64,000 bases of DNA, taken from the NCBI GenBank assembly GCA_958438515.1, contig CAUBRZ010000001.1, positions 62,001 through 126,000 on the forward strand, written 5' to 3'. This DNA comes from an uncultured Clostridium sp. Lineage in GTDB: Bacteria; Bacillota; Clostridia; TANB77; CAG-508. The number at the start of each line of letters is the position of its first letter. The first letter of the stretch is position 1. The notes beneath the pieces were generated by a model, which saw only the letters and a program-made list of their open reading frames with translations, did no database searches and was not told where the DNA came from. Shown here piece by piece: positions 45,883-55,183 of the stretch. Position numbers and translations under genes: made by a program.

Positions 45883-47721
45883 ATGCCAGGACCAATGGGA
45901 GGACCAGGAGGAAAAGTGCCTACACAAAAAGCAAAGAATTTTAAAGGAACTACTAAAAAATTAATAAATAGATATTTGTCAAAATATAAGTTGGCTTTAA
46001 TAATTGTATTTGTGTTTGCGATAGGAAGTGCAATATTTAATATTGTGGGTCCAAAAATACTAGGAAATGCTACAACAGAAATTTTCAATGGATTAATTAG
46101 TAAACTATCTGGTGGAGAAGGAATTGACTTTGGAAAAATAGGACAAATATTAATAACATTATTAATATTATATATTATAAGTAGTATATTTTCATTTATA
46201 CAAGGATTTACAATGACAAATGTTGCTCAAAAAATAACATATAAGATAAGAAATGATATTGTAGAAAAAATAAATAAATTACCAATGGAATATTTTGATA
46301 AAAAAACACATGGAGAGGTTTTATCAATAGTAACAAATGATATTGATACATTAGGAATGAACTTGAATCAAACAATTACAGAAATTATAAGAACTGTATG
46401 TATGCTAATAGGAATAATAGTAATGATGTTATCTATTAGTTGGCAAATGACATTGATATCAACCGTTATACTTCCAATAGCAGGATTTATTGTAAAAATA
46501 ATAGTAGGTAAATCACAGAAGTATTTTCAAAAGCAACAAGATTATTTAGCACATGTAAATGGTCAAGTAGAAGAAATATATAGTGGATTAAACATTGTAA
46601 AAGTATTTAATGCTGAAAAAAAGGCAACTAAAAATTTTGAAGAAGCAAATAATGAGTTATATCATTCTGGATGGAAATCACAATTTTTATCTGGGTTAAT
46701 GTTTCCTGTATTAAATTTTATTTCTAATGTTGGATATGTAGGAGTTGCAGTAGCAGGAGGATATTTAGCAGTACAAGGAACAATAACAGTTGGAAACATA
46801 CAAAGTTTTATACAATATAATAAACAATTTACTAATCAAATAGGACAAATAGCACAAATTTCAGGAATGCTACAATCTATGGCAGCAGCAGCAGAACGTG
46901 TATTTGAATTTTTAGAGCAGACTGAAGAAAATGAAACAGCTATAGGGAATATTGATACTTCAAACTTGAAAGGTAATGTTGAATTTAAAAACGTACATTT
47001 TGGATATACTAAAGATAGAATAATAATAAATGATTTCAGTGCACAAATAAAAGAAGGACAGAAAATAGCTATTGTTGGTCCAACAGGAGCAGGAAAGACA
47101 ACTATAGTAAAATTATTAATGAGATTTTATGACGTGAATTCTGGAGAGATTAAAGTAGATAATCATAATATAAAAGAATTTAACCGTGGGGAACTTCGTA
47201 AAATGTTTGGAATGGTTCTACAAGATACATGGTTATTTGGTGGAACAGTAAAAGATAATATCAAATATGGAAAAGAAGATGCAACAGATGATGAGGTAAT
47301 AAGAGCAGCAAAAGCAGCACATGTGCATCATTTTATAAAAACATTACCTAATGGTTATAATTCTTTATTAAATGAAGAATCAAGTAATGTGTCAGCAGGT
47401 CAAAAGCAATTACTTACAATAGCAAGAGTTATTTTAGCAGATCCTAAAATATTAATTTTGGATGAAGCAACAAGTTCAATAGATACAAGAACAGAAATAG
47501 AAATACAAAAGGCAATGGATAATCTTATGGAAGGAAGAACAAGTTTTATAATAGCACATAGATTATCAACAATAAAAAATGCAGATTTAATTTTAGTAAT
47601 GAATCATGGTGATATTGTAGAACAAGGTACTCACGAAAAATTACTTGAAAAAGGTGGATTTTATGCTGAATTATACAATTCTCAATTTGAAGATTGCATT
47701 GATGAAATAGAAGCTGATTAA
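45883..47721 (+). CDS. ABC exporter half-transporter, partner subunit
   Basis: 612 aa. Six membrane helices and an ATPase domain with GPTGAGKTT, VSAGQKQLLTIARV and ILDEATSSID with the catalytic Glu. It starts three bases after the preceding subunit; MPGPMGGPGGK is a typical start for the second subunit of clostridial heterodimeric exporters. Confidence 0.9.
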   Translation: MPGPMGGPGGKVPTQKAKNFKGTTKKLINRYLSKYKLALIIVFVFAIGSAIFNIVGPKILGNATTEIFNGLISKLSGGEGIDFGKIGQILITLLILYIISSIFSFIQGFTMTNVAQKITYKIRNDIVEKINKLPMEYFDKKTHGEVLSIVTNDIDTLGMNLNQTITEIIRTVCMLIGIIVMMLSISWQMTLISTVILPIAGFIVKIIVGKSQKYFQKQQDYLAHVNGQVEEIYSGLNIVKVFNAEKKATKNFEEANNELYHSGWKSQFLSGLMFPVLNFISNVGYVGVAVAGGYLAVQGTITVGNIQSFIQYNKQFTNQIGQIAQISGMLQSMAAAAERVFEFLEQTEENETAIGNIDTSNLKGNVEFKNVHFGYTKDRIIINDFSAQIKEGQKIAIVGPTGAGKTTIVKLLMRFYDVNSGEIKVDNHNIKEFNRGELRKMFGMVLQDTWLFGGTVKDNIKYGKEDATDDEVIRAAKAAHVHHFIKTLPNGYNSLLNEESSNVSAGQKQLLTIARVILADPKILILDEATSSIDTRTEIEIQKAMDNLMEGRTSFIIAHRLSTIKNADLILVMNHGDIVEQGTHEKLLEKGGFYAELYNSQFEDCIDEIEAD

Positions 47722-47738
47722 AATTAAAAGGTAAAAGT

Positions 47739-47772
47739 AAAGACAGATAACTTAGGATTATCTGTCTTTATG
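47739..47772 (+). terminator. Intrinsic terminator
   Basis: AAAGACAGATAA (47739-47750) pairs with TTATCTGTCTTT (47758-47769). Confidence 0.65.
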
Positions 47773-47848
47773 ATATATAATATATAGTATTGATATGTTT
47801 TTAATATTAGTTTAATAATTGTATATTAAAATTAAAAAGGTGATAAAT

Positions 47849-47963
47849 ATGAGGATTTTAATAATAGAAGATGAATTTAACTTAGCAGATGTTATAGCAA
47901 ATAGATTAAAAAAAGAAAAATATGCCGTTGATATTATATGTGATGGAGAAGAAGGGCTAGAAA
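47849..47963 (+). pseudogene. Response regulator, N-terminal fragment only
   Basis: The frame begins MRILIIEDEFNLADVIANRLKKEKY and reaches DGEEGLE, the first 38 or so residues of an OmpR-type receiver domain, behind AAAAAGGTGAT. From about 47960 the sequence is the 3' end of an opposite-strand LysM gene and the frame runs to a stop at 48067 without similarity. The phosphoacceptor region, DNA-binding domain and any partner kinase are missing. Confidence 0.75.
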
Positions 47964-48701
47964 TTGTTTTACAATACCAGTTACGAAGAATTGTGACATT
48001 TTTAAAATCTCTTTTTGAACCATATCATATGCTTTTATATCAGCTTTGTAATCACCTTTTAATCTAGATTCAACTTCATTAGTTGTTAATCGTAAATGCT
48101 CATATAACATTTTTCGTATTTGTTCTTTGGGATAAAAAGCATTAATACTGCTAAAACTATTTGCCATATCATCAGCATTTTTATACCATTTATCAGTTAA
48201 CTGTTTTGCTAAAACTTGGTTTTTATTTTTTAAAGCTACGATTAAATCATTTCCAATTATTAAATGATCTGTTAGTAAATGTTCAATGATATTTGCGATT
48301 TTATTTCCATAGTATTTTTCAAAAATATTTGCTATATCTTTAGGATTTTCTAATAAACGAGATTTAGTATCGTTTAAATCTTTTAAATTTTCTGCAATAC
48401 TAATTAAAAGCATACGTGTCCACATAATATGTTGTTCCCATACCAGATTCATTTGTTTTATTAAATTAACTTCATTAGTGCTTATCCAATAATTTAAAAT
48501 ATTAGTGTTAGAATTTTGATTAATATATATTTGTTGTCCAATTTGTAAATTATAAGGATTTAATCCTATATTATTATTAATTAAATCTTGAATAGTAGTA
48601 CCGAATTGAATTGATAAACTGTATAAATTATCACCAGGTTTAATTGTGTATAAAATAAAATCAGAATTATTAATGTTTTTAATTACCTTTTTATAAAACA
48701 T
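47934..48701 (-). CDS. LysM domain protein with a C-terminal helical domain, 3' end damaged
   Basis: Up to 255 aa. LysM near the N-terminus (YTIKPGDNLYSLSIQFGTTIQDLI), then a helical domain with YYGNKIANIIEHLLTDHLIIGNDLI and WYKNADDMA, a family often found in spore-formers and frequently mislabelled. Family members end near GIIKQFP; here GIVKQF is reached at the breakpoint and the last residues come from response-regulator DNA. The start is uncertain because no good ribosome site precedes the ATG at 48701. Confidence 0.7.
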   Translation of the reverse strand: MFYKKVIKNINNSDFILYTIKPGDNLYSLSIQFGTTIQDLINNNIGLNPYNLQIGQQIYINQNSNTNILNYWISTNEVNLIKQMNLVWEQHIMWTRMLLISIAENLKDLNDTKSRLLENPKDIANIFEKYYGNKIANIIEHLLTDHLIIGNDLIVALKNKNQVLAKQLTDKWYKNADDMANSFSSINAFYPKEQIRKMLYEHLRLTTNEVESRLKGDYKADIKAYDMVQKEILKMSQFFVTGIVKQFLALLLHHI

Positions 48702-48806
48702 TAAATAAACATAAAAACATTACAACTTTGTAATATAAATGTAATAAAAGATATTTCCTTAGAGTCAAGCTAAGAAAAAAAAAGTAAAAAAAGTTTTTTG
48801 ATAAAA

Positions 48807-48820
48807 GTTGCATTTGCAAC
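48807..48820 (+). promoter_or_regulatory. Palindrome upstream of nrdD
   Basis: GTTGCATTTGCAAC: two 6-base arms with a 2-base spacer, 58 bases before the nrdD start, with a TATAAT at 48842-48847. It does not match the NrdR box. Possible operator. Confidence 0.4.
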
Positions 48821-48877
48821 AGTTAATAAAAAAAAATTGGGTATAATTAATTCATAAAAATTGAAGGAGGAAACGAA

Positions 48878-51040
48878 ATGAAAATCATAAAAAGGGATGG
48901 AACAATTGTAGCTTATAATCCGGAAAAAATCAGAATAGCTATAGGAAAAGCAAATAATGAGGTTACAAAAAAACAAAAAGCAACAGAAGAACAAATAGAA
49001 GAAATTATAAAATATATTGAAGATTTAAAAAAATCAAGAATATTAGTAGAAGATATTCAAGATATTATAGAAGAAAAATTAATGGAAATTGAAAAATACC
49101 AACTAGCAAAAAAATATATAACATATCGTTATACAAGAGAATTAGTTAGAAAATCAAATACAACAGATCAATCAATAAAAGAACTTATTGAAGGAGAAAG
49201 TGAATATTGGAACAATGAAAATTCTAACAAAAATGCTACAGTAGTAACTACACAAAGAGATTATTTAGCTGGTATAACTAGTACAGATATTACTAGAAGA
49301 TTTTTATTATCAGAAGATATTGTAAAAGCACATGATGAAGGAATTATACATTTCCATGATGCAGATTATTTTGCACAAAATGCATTAACAAACTGTGAAC
49401 TTATCAATTTAGAAGACATGTTACAAAATGGAACAATAATGAATGGAGTTTTGATAGAAAAACCACATAGATTTGCAACTGCTTGTACAATTGCAACACA
49501 AATTATTTTGGCTGTTACCTCTTCAACTTATGGAGGAGCCACTATATCTTTAACTCATTTAGCTCCATTTGTAAGAAGTAGTTATGATAGATATTATAAA
49601 AAATATAAAAATAGAGGATTTGCTAAGGAAAAATGTGAAGAATATGCTAAACAAGATACAAAAAAAGAAGTATCAGATGGAGTACAAACTTTTAATTACC
49701 AAGTTAATTCAATGACAAATACAAATGGACAAGCACCTTTCTTATCTGTTTGTATGTATCTAGGAGAAACAGAAGAATATAAAGAAGAACTAGCAATGAT
49801 AATAGAGGAATTTTTAAACCAAAGAATAGAAGGATTTAAAAATGAAAAAGGTGTATATATCACACCAGCATTTCCAAAATTACTTTATGTATTAGAAAAA
49901 GACAATATAGAAGAAAAAAGTAAATATTGGTATTTAACAGAACTTGCTGCAAAGTGTACTGCAAAAAGAATGGTTCCAGACTATATTTCTGAAAAGAAGA
50001 TGTTAGAATTTAAAATAGATAAAAATGGTAATGGGAATTGTTACCCATGTATGGGATGTCGTTCTTTCTTAACACCTTATGTTGATCCTAAAACAAATAA
50101 ACCTAAGTATTATGGAAGATTTAATCAAGGTGTTGTAACAATTAACTTAGTAGATGTGGCCTTATCTTCTGGAAAGAATATGAATAGATTTTGGGATATT
50201 TATGAACAAAGACTAGAATTATGTCATAAAGCATTACAAGCAAGACATGAAAGATTATCAAAGGTAACAAGCGATGTAGCACCTATTCTTTGGCAATATG
50301 GAGCTTTAGCAAGATTGGAAAAAGGTAAGAGCATTCATGACTTATTACATGGAGGATATTCAACTATTTCACTAGGATATGCAGGCCTTTATGAATGTGT
50401 TAAATATATGACAGGACATAGCCACACAGATAATGGCAATGGAAAAGAATTTGGATTAAAAGTTATGCAAAAATTAAATGACAAATGTAAAGAGTGGAAA
50501 GAAAAAGAAAATATGGATTATAGTGTATATGGTACTCCAATTGAATCTACTACTTATAAATTTGCAAAATGCCTAAAAGATAGATTTGGAGTTATAAAGG
50601 GAATTACTGATAGAGATTATATTACAAATTCTTATCATGTACCTGTATTTGAAGATATAGATGCATTTTCTAAATTAAAATTGGAAAGTGAATTCCAAAA
50701 ATTAAGTCCAGGAGGAGCAATTTCTTATATTGAAACACCTAATTTACAAAACAATTTAGAAGTTATTATTCAAGTCATTAAATTTATTTATGATAATATT
50801 ATGTATGCAGAATTAAACACAAAGTCAGATTATTGTCAAAAATGTGGATTTGATGGAGAAATATTGATTGATGAAAATCTAGAGTGGTATTGTCCAAACT
50901 GTGGAAATAGAGATCATAATACATTAAATGTAGCAAGAAGAACATGTGGATACATAGGAAGTAACTTCTGGAATAAAGGAAGAACACAAGAGATTAAAGA
51001 AAGAGTTCTTCATATTGATAATAAAGATGATAAAGAATAA
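48878..51040 (+). CDS. nrdD: Anaerobic ribonucleoside-triphosphate reductase (class III)
   Basis: 720 aa, full length. ATP-cone at the N-terminus (about residues 1-90). The C-terminus has the zinc site CQKC...CPNC and the glycyl-radical loop RRTCGYIG with Gly691. It makes dNTPs without oxygen, using formate as reductant in known enzymes. GGAGG precedes the ATG. nrdG follows after 39 bases. Confidence 0.96.
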   Translation: MKIIKRDGTIVAYNPEKIRIAIGKANNEVTKKQKATEEQIEEIIKYIEDLKKSRILVEDIQDIIEEKLMEIEKYQLAKKYITYRYTRELVRKSNTTDQSIKELIEGESEYWNNENSNKNATVVTTQRDYLAGITSTDITRRFLLSEDIVKAHDEGIIHFHDADYFAQNALTNCELINLEDMLQNGTIMNGVLIEKPHRFATACTIATQIILAVTSSTYGGATISLTHLAPFVRSSYDRYYKKYKNRGFAKEKCEEYAKQDTKKEVSDGVQTFNYQVNSMTNTNGQAPFLSVCMYLGETEEYKEELAMIIEEFLNQRIEGFKNEKGVYITPAFPKLLYVLEKDNIEEKSKYWYLTELAAKCTAKRMVPDYISEKKMLEFKIDKNGNGNCYPCMGCRSFLTPYVDPKTNKPKYYGRFNQGVVTINLVDVALSSGKNMNRFWDIYEQRLELCHKALQARHERLSKVTSDVAPILWQYGALARLEKGKSIHDLLHGGYSTISLGYAGLYECVKYMTGHSHTDNGNGKEFGLKVMQKLNDKCKEWKEKENMDYSVYGTPIESTTYKFAKCLKDRFGVIKGITDRDYITNSYHVPVFEDIDAFSKLKLESEFQKLSPGGAISYIETPNLQNNLEVIIQVIKFIYDNIMYAELNTKSDYCQKCGFDGEILIDENLEWYCPNCGNRDHNTLNVARRTCGYIGSNFWNKGRTQEIKERVLHIDNKDDKE

Positions 51041-51079
51041 ATATTGTTGTGTTATAACTAATGGGAGGAAGATAAAAAA

Positions 51080-51571
51080 ATGAGATATAACAAGATTAGA
51101 AAAATGGATATAGCAGATGGACCAGGAGTAAGAGTATCAATATTTATGCAAGGATGTACTTTTAATTGTAAAAATTGTTTTAATCCAGAAACACATGATT
51201 TCAATGGAGGAAAAGAATTCACACAAGAAACAATTGATAGAGTTCTAGAATTATGTGGTAATGAAAATATTGAAGGGCTATCAATTTTAGGAGGAGAACC
51301 GATGAATCCTAAAAATATTGAAGGAACAACAAAACTTGCAAAAGCTTTTAAGGAAAAGTTTCCAAATAAAAATTTATGGGCATGGTCAGGTTTTTCTTTT
51401 GATAAAGAGTTAAAAGACAAAGAAGTTGTAAAATACCTAGATGTCTTGGTGGATGGACAATATATAGATGAGTTACATAATCCAACATTACAATGGAAAG
51501 GTTCAGAAAATCAAAGGGTTATTGATGTACAAGAAAGCTTGAAAAATAATAAAGTAGTTTTAGCCAATTAA
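51080..51571 (+). CDS. nrdG: Anaerobic ribonucleotide reductase activating protein
   Basis: 163 aa radical SAM enzyme. The 4Fe-4S ligands are Cys26, Cys30 and Cys33 in GCTFNCKNC; LGGEPMNP and WAWSGFSFD are family features. It installs the glycyl radical on NrdD. Confidence 0.95.
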   Translation: MRYNKIRKMDIADGPGVRVSIFMQGCTFNCKNCFNPETHDFNGGKEFTQETIDRVLELCGNENIEGLSILGGEPMNPKNIEGTTKLAKAFKEKFPNKNLWAWSGFSFDKELKDKEVVKYLDVLVDGQYIDELHNPTLQWKGSENQRVIDVQESLKNNKVVLAN

Positions 51572-51664
51572 TTTTAAAAAGTTTTTAGACTAATTTTGCA
51601 TAAGTTCATTTTTAATTCATTTTACTTTTATATAATTACAAAAAATAAAATAGGAGAATTTATT

Positions 51665-52105
51665 ATGAATAATCAAGAAAAAAAAAAAGAATTTAACGAA
51701 AAAATGAAAGAGTTATCAGCAAAAATGAAAGATGTGACAGATACAGCAATTATTATGGGAATGGAGACAAAAGATACTTTATCAGATAAAGTGGAAGATG
51801 CAAAAAGCAATTTAAAAGCAACTAAAGAACAATGGCGTATATCTTCAGAAAAAGGTAAAAGCAAAATATCAAGTGAATTATTAAAAGCTCAAATGAATTT
51901 AAATGTTGCAAAAGAAAATATCCAAGATAGAAAAGAAGCTCATGATAAAGAAAAGTTATCTAAGTATATCGACAATGAATTAGAATATGCTTTACAATGT
52001 GTAGCATTATCATTATTATCAGTAGAAGAAGCAAAACTTGCTTTCCTAGAAGCAGCTGAGGCACAAAAAGAATATGACGAAAAATATGGAGAAGAGAACA
52101 AATAA
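51665..52105 (+). CDS. Hypothetical coiled-coil protein
   Basis: 146 aa from the ATG at 51665 (AGGAG upstream). Almost wholly helical, rich in Lys/Glu, no membrane segment or Cys cluster. Resembles small cytosolic coiled-coil proteins of unknown role. Confidence 0.6.
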   Translation: MNNQEKKKEFNEKMKELSAKMKDVTDTAIIMGMETKDTLSDKVEDAKSNLKATKEQWRISSEKGKSKISSELLKAQMNLNVAKENIQDRKEAHDKEKLSKYIDNELEYALQCVALSLLSVEEAKLAFLEAAEAQKEYDEKYGEENK

Positions 52106-52128
52106 TTGATAAAAATGTATAAATAAGG

Positions 52129-52172
52129 GAGTTGGAAAAGTAAAAATTAATACTTTTTCAACTTCTTTATTT
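52129..52172 (+). terminator. Intrinsic terminator
   Basis: GAGTTGGAAAAGTA (52129-52142) pairs with TACTTTTTCAACTTC (52151-52165), followed by TTTATTTTT. Confidence 0.6.
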
Positions 52173-52245
52173 TTATTGTAAAAATTAATAATTAGTGATA
52201 AAATATATATCAAATTTAATAATAAGAAAAAAGGAGAAAAAATAA

Positions 52246-52455
52246 ATGGGTTATGAACTTTCAGAAAAGGCAAAAGAAATAATATCAAAAAGAATTGGAG
52301 TACCATATGAAGAAATTGAAGATATGAAACTAGATGAAACAATACAATATATTGAGCAAAAGACTGGGAAAAAATTTAATTGGGGTAAATGCAAAAACAG
52401 AAAAGAAAATCAAGAAGTGATAAAAGAAGATATAGATAATGATATGGAAATATAA
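52246..52455 (+). CDS. Small hypothetical protein
   Basis: 69 aa, soluble and charged (ISKRIGVPYEEIEDMKLDE). AAAAAAGGAG precedes the ATG. No family recognised; it lies 25 bases before the glycosyltransferase gene. Confidence 0.55.
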   Translation: MGYELSEKAKEIISKRIGVPYEEIEDMKLDETIQYIEQKTGKKFNWGKCKNRKENQEVIKEDIDNDMEI

Positions 52456-52480
52456 AATTCTATATGTGAGGAGATAAGCC

Positions 52481-53605
52481 ATGAGAATATTAATTGTAAT
52501 AGATCAATATGATGGTGCAAATAACGGAACAACTATATCAGCAAGAAGGTTTGTTGAAAATTTAAGAAAACTAGGAAATGAAGTAAGAGTTATAAGTACA
52601 GGAAAAAAAGAAAAAGATAAATATATAGTAAAAAAGTTAAGATTATTTCCTGTAGCAAACTGGATAGTAACATCACAAGGAATGACTTTTGCAAAAGCTA
52701 ACAAAGAAAAACTGACAGAGGCAATAAAATGGGCAGATATTGTACATTTTTATTTACCTTTTTTTCTTTCTATAAAAGGAATGAAAATAGCAAAACAAAT
52801 GAATAAACCCATGACATCAGCATTTCATGTTCAACCTGAAAACATCACATATACAATTGGTTTGGGCAAAAAGGAAAAAGTAAATGATAAAATATATGAA
52901 GTGTTTAGAGATACTTTTTTTAATAATTTTAAACATATTCATTGCCCAAGTGATTTTATTGCAAATGAGCTAATAAAACATGGATATACAGCTAAAATGC
53001 ATGTGATTTCAAATGGTATTGAACCAGAATGGAAATATTTAAAAAGTAAAAAACCTGAAGAATTAAAAGGCAAAATAATAATTACAATGGTTGGGAGATT
53101 GTCAGGGGAAAAAAGACAGGATTTATTAATAGATGCTGTAAGCAAATCAAAATATAGTGATAAAATACAATTAATATTTGCTGGAAAAGGACCTAAAGAA
53201 TTAAATTATATGAAACTTAGTGAAAAATTAGCAAATAAACCAATCTTTAATTTTTATCCGAATGAAGAATTAAGATATATTTTATCATATACAGATTTAT
53301 ATGTTCATACATCAGATGCTGAGATAGAAGCAATATCATGTATTGAAGCAATTGCAACTGGATTAGTTCCTGTAATTGCAGAAAGTGATAAATCTGCAAC
53401 AAGCCAATTTGCATTAGATAGTAGAAGTAAATTTGAGTCAGGAAATAGTAGAGACTTAGCAAATAAAATTGATTATTGGCTAGAAAATGAAAAAGAACGA
53501 AAAGAGATGGAAGTAAAATATGCAGATTATGCAAAAAAATATAGAATTGAAGAAAGTATGAAAAAAATAGAAGAAATGTTTAAAGAAGAAATTGAAGGCA
53601 AGTAA
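52481..53605 (+). CDS. Glycosyltransferase family 4 protein
   Basis: 374 aa GT-B fold. N-terminal DQYDGANNGTTISARRFVENL and C-terminal MVGRLSGEKRQDLLIDA with an HTSDAEIEAISCIEAIATG nucleotide-sugar motif. The pattern is close to glucosyl-diacylglycerol synthases, so membrane glycolipid synthesis is possible; the acceptor is not proven. Confidence 0.85.
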   Translation: MRILIVIDQYDGANNGTTISARRFVENLRKLGNEVRVISTGKKEKDKYIVKKLRLFPVANWIVTSQGMTFAKANKEKLTEAIKWADIVHFYLPFFLSIKGMKIAKQMNKPMTSAFHVQPENITYTIGLGKKEKVNDKIYEVFRDTFFNNFKHIHCPSDFIANELIKHGYTAKMHVISNGIEPEWKYLKSKKPEELKGKIIITMVGRLSGEKRQDLLIDAVSKSKYSDKIQLIFAGKGPKELNYMKLSEKLANKPIFNFYPNEELRYILSYTDLYVHTSDAEIEAISCIEAIATGLVPVIAESDKSATSQFALDSRSKFESGNSRDLANKIDYWLENEKERKEMEVKYADYAKKYRIEESMKKIEEMFKEEIEGK

Positions 53606-53694
53606 TTAAGTTAAGTAGGAATAATACAAAAATAATGATTAAATCAGTAGCAACATCTTTAAAATATACATAAAATATTTTAGAGGTGTTTTTT

Positions 53695-54213
53695 ATGATA
53701 AAATATGAAGAACTTAAAAAGATGTTACAGAAAAATAGAAGTATTCCATATCCTAAAATACCAAAATTATATAAAAATCCGAAATACTGTAGGATGATAT
53801 ATGATAGTTTAGGAGGCAAATCGGGAGAATTAACAGCGATAACTCAATATATATATGAACATATGAAAATAGATAAAGAACCAGATATAAATAAAATACT
53901 TAAAGATATAGCAATAGAAGAGATGCATCATTTAGATATCTTAGGAGAAATAGTTATTAATTTAGGAGAAAACCCTATTTACAAGGGTTCAGATGATAAA
54001 TTATGGGTGGCAAGTAATGTAAAATATGATATTTGTGAGCTAAAAGAATTTATGAAATTAAATGTTAAGGCAGAAGAAGAAGCAATTTTAGGGTATATGA
54101 CAATTTTAAAATATACTAATAACATATATCTAAGAAAGGTATATGAAAGAATATTAATTGACGAAAGAACTCATTTAGAAATTTTTAGAAAAGTATTGGC
54201 TGATTTAAATTAG
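53695..54213 (+). CDS. Ferritin-like diiron protein
   Basis: 172 aa four-helix bundle type with the metal-ligand patterns GELTAI, EEMHHLD, AEEEAI and DERTHLE. This looks like a manganese-catalase or rubrerythrin-like protein of the kind seen in anaerobe and spore proteomes. The ATG at 53695 is preferred to an upstream GTG; TAGAGGTG is the ribosome site. Confidence 0.75.
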   Translation: MIKYEELKKMLQKNRSIPYPKIPKLYKNPKYCRMIYDSLGGKSGELTAITQYIYEHMKIDKEPDINKILKDIAIEEMHHLDILGEIVINLGENPIYKGSDDKLWVASNVKYDICELKEFMKLNVKAEEEAILGYMTILKYTNNIYLRKVYERILIDERTHLEIFRKVLADLN

Positions 54214-54247
54214 ATATAGTTAATAAAAATTAGGTTTAAGATATAAG

Positions 54248-54284
54248 AAAAGGAAGAATTTTGGTATATATTCTTCCTTTTTTA
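54248..54284. terminator. Intrinsic terminator between convergent genes
   Basis: AAAAGGAAGAAT (54248-54259) pairs with ATTCTTCCTTTT (54270-54281), followed by TTT. Confidence 0.75.
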
Positions 54285-54310
54285 ATGTATGTATTTATAA
54301 TTAAATGATT

Positions 54311-54976
54311 TTAGTTTTTTCTCTTTCCAGAAATAGAAAGTATCCTTAAAAAGATATTAATAAAATCTAAATATAATTGCATAGCGCAATAAATATGAAC
54401 TTTTTCTTCATTAATATTTGATTCAGATTCTAGTATTTTTATTCTATTTATATCATAGATGGTTACTCCACAAAATAAAGCTAAAGTAAGCCAATCAATT
54501 ATTAAATCAAAGCCAGAGTTTTTTATTATAAATAAGTTTATTACACTAAGAAATATTCCTGCAAGTAGAAATACTGTAATATAAGGTCCCCACGAATTTA
54601 AATTTTTATTTGTTTTATATCCGATTAAACTTAATACTAAGAATACTAATGCAGATATTACAAATAAGTAAATAATGGAATATAACTCATATACAGCAAA
54701 AATTGTAGATAAAGTAACGCCGTTTATCATAGCATAAACGAAATATAAAATACCAACAGTAGTTGGTGAAAGCTTTCTAAATAAAAAGCTAAATAATAAA
54801 ACAGCTACTAGTTCTAAGATTAGTAAAATACTGAAATACCCATTTAAAAGTATATCTACAAATATTCCAGAAGAATAAGTATACCAAGCCACAATTGCAG
54901 AACCAAGAAGTCCTAAAAACATCCAGAAAAATGTCTTGCCAAGAATTTTATTTTGACTATTAATACTGTTATCCAT
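54311..54976 (-). CDS. BAX inhibitor-1 (YccA) family membrane protein
   Basis: 221 aa, seven membrane helices. Conserved features include TFFWMFLGLLGSA near the start, VYAMINGVTLSTIF in the middle and the last-helix DINRIK. Bacterial members act as pH-sensitive calcium leak channels. AAAGGAG precedes the ATG on the minus strand. Confidence 0.88.
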   Translation of the reverse strand: MDNSINSQNKILGKTFFWMFLGLLGSAIVAWYTYSSGIFVDILLNGYFSILLILELVAVLLFSFLFRKLSPTTVGILYFVYAMINGVTLSTIFAVYELYSIIYLFVISALVFLVLSLIGYKTNKNLNSWGPYITVFLLAGIFLSVINLFIIKNSGFDLIIDWLTLALFCGVTIYDINRIKILESESNINEEKVHIYCAMQLYLDFINIFLRILSISGKRKN

Positions 54977-55140
54977 ATGAATCTCCTTTCATTATAATTT
55001 TGCATAAACATTATATAAATAATGTTATAAAAAATCAATTAGTACTTTTAAAAAAATAAAGAAGATGGATTTATTATAATCTATAAATCTTGATAAAAAA
55101 TTGAACAAATGATAAAATAGCAAAAAACGACAAGAATAAT

Positions 55141-55170
55141 GAAACATTTAAGACCTGTCCCTAATGTTTC
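55141..55170. repeat. GGGACAGG repeat, copy 4 (inverted), inside a hairpin
   Basis: GACCTGTCCCT (55152-55162) is the reverse complement of AGGGACAGGTC. It lies in a hairpin with arms GAAACATT (55141-55148) and AATGTTTC (55163-55170), directly before the addA ribosome site. Confidence 0.55.
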
Positions 55171-55183
55171 AAAAGGAGAAGTT

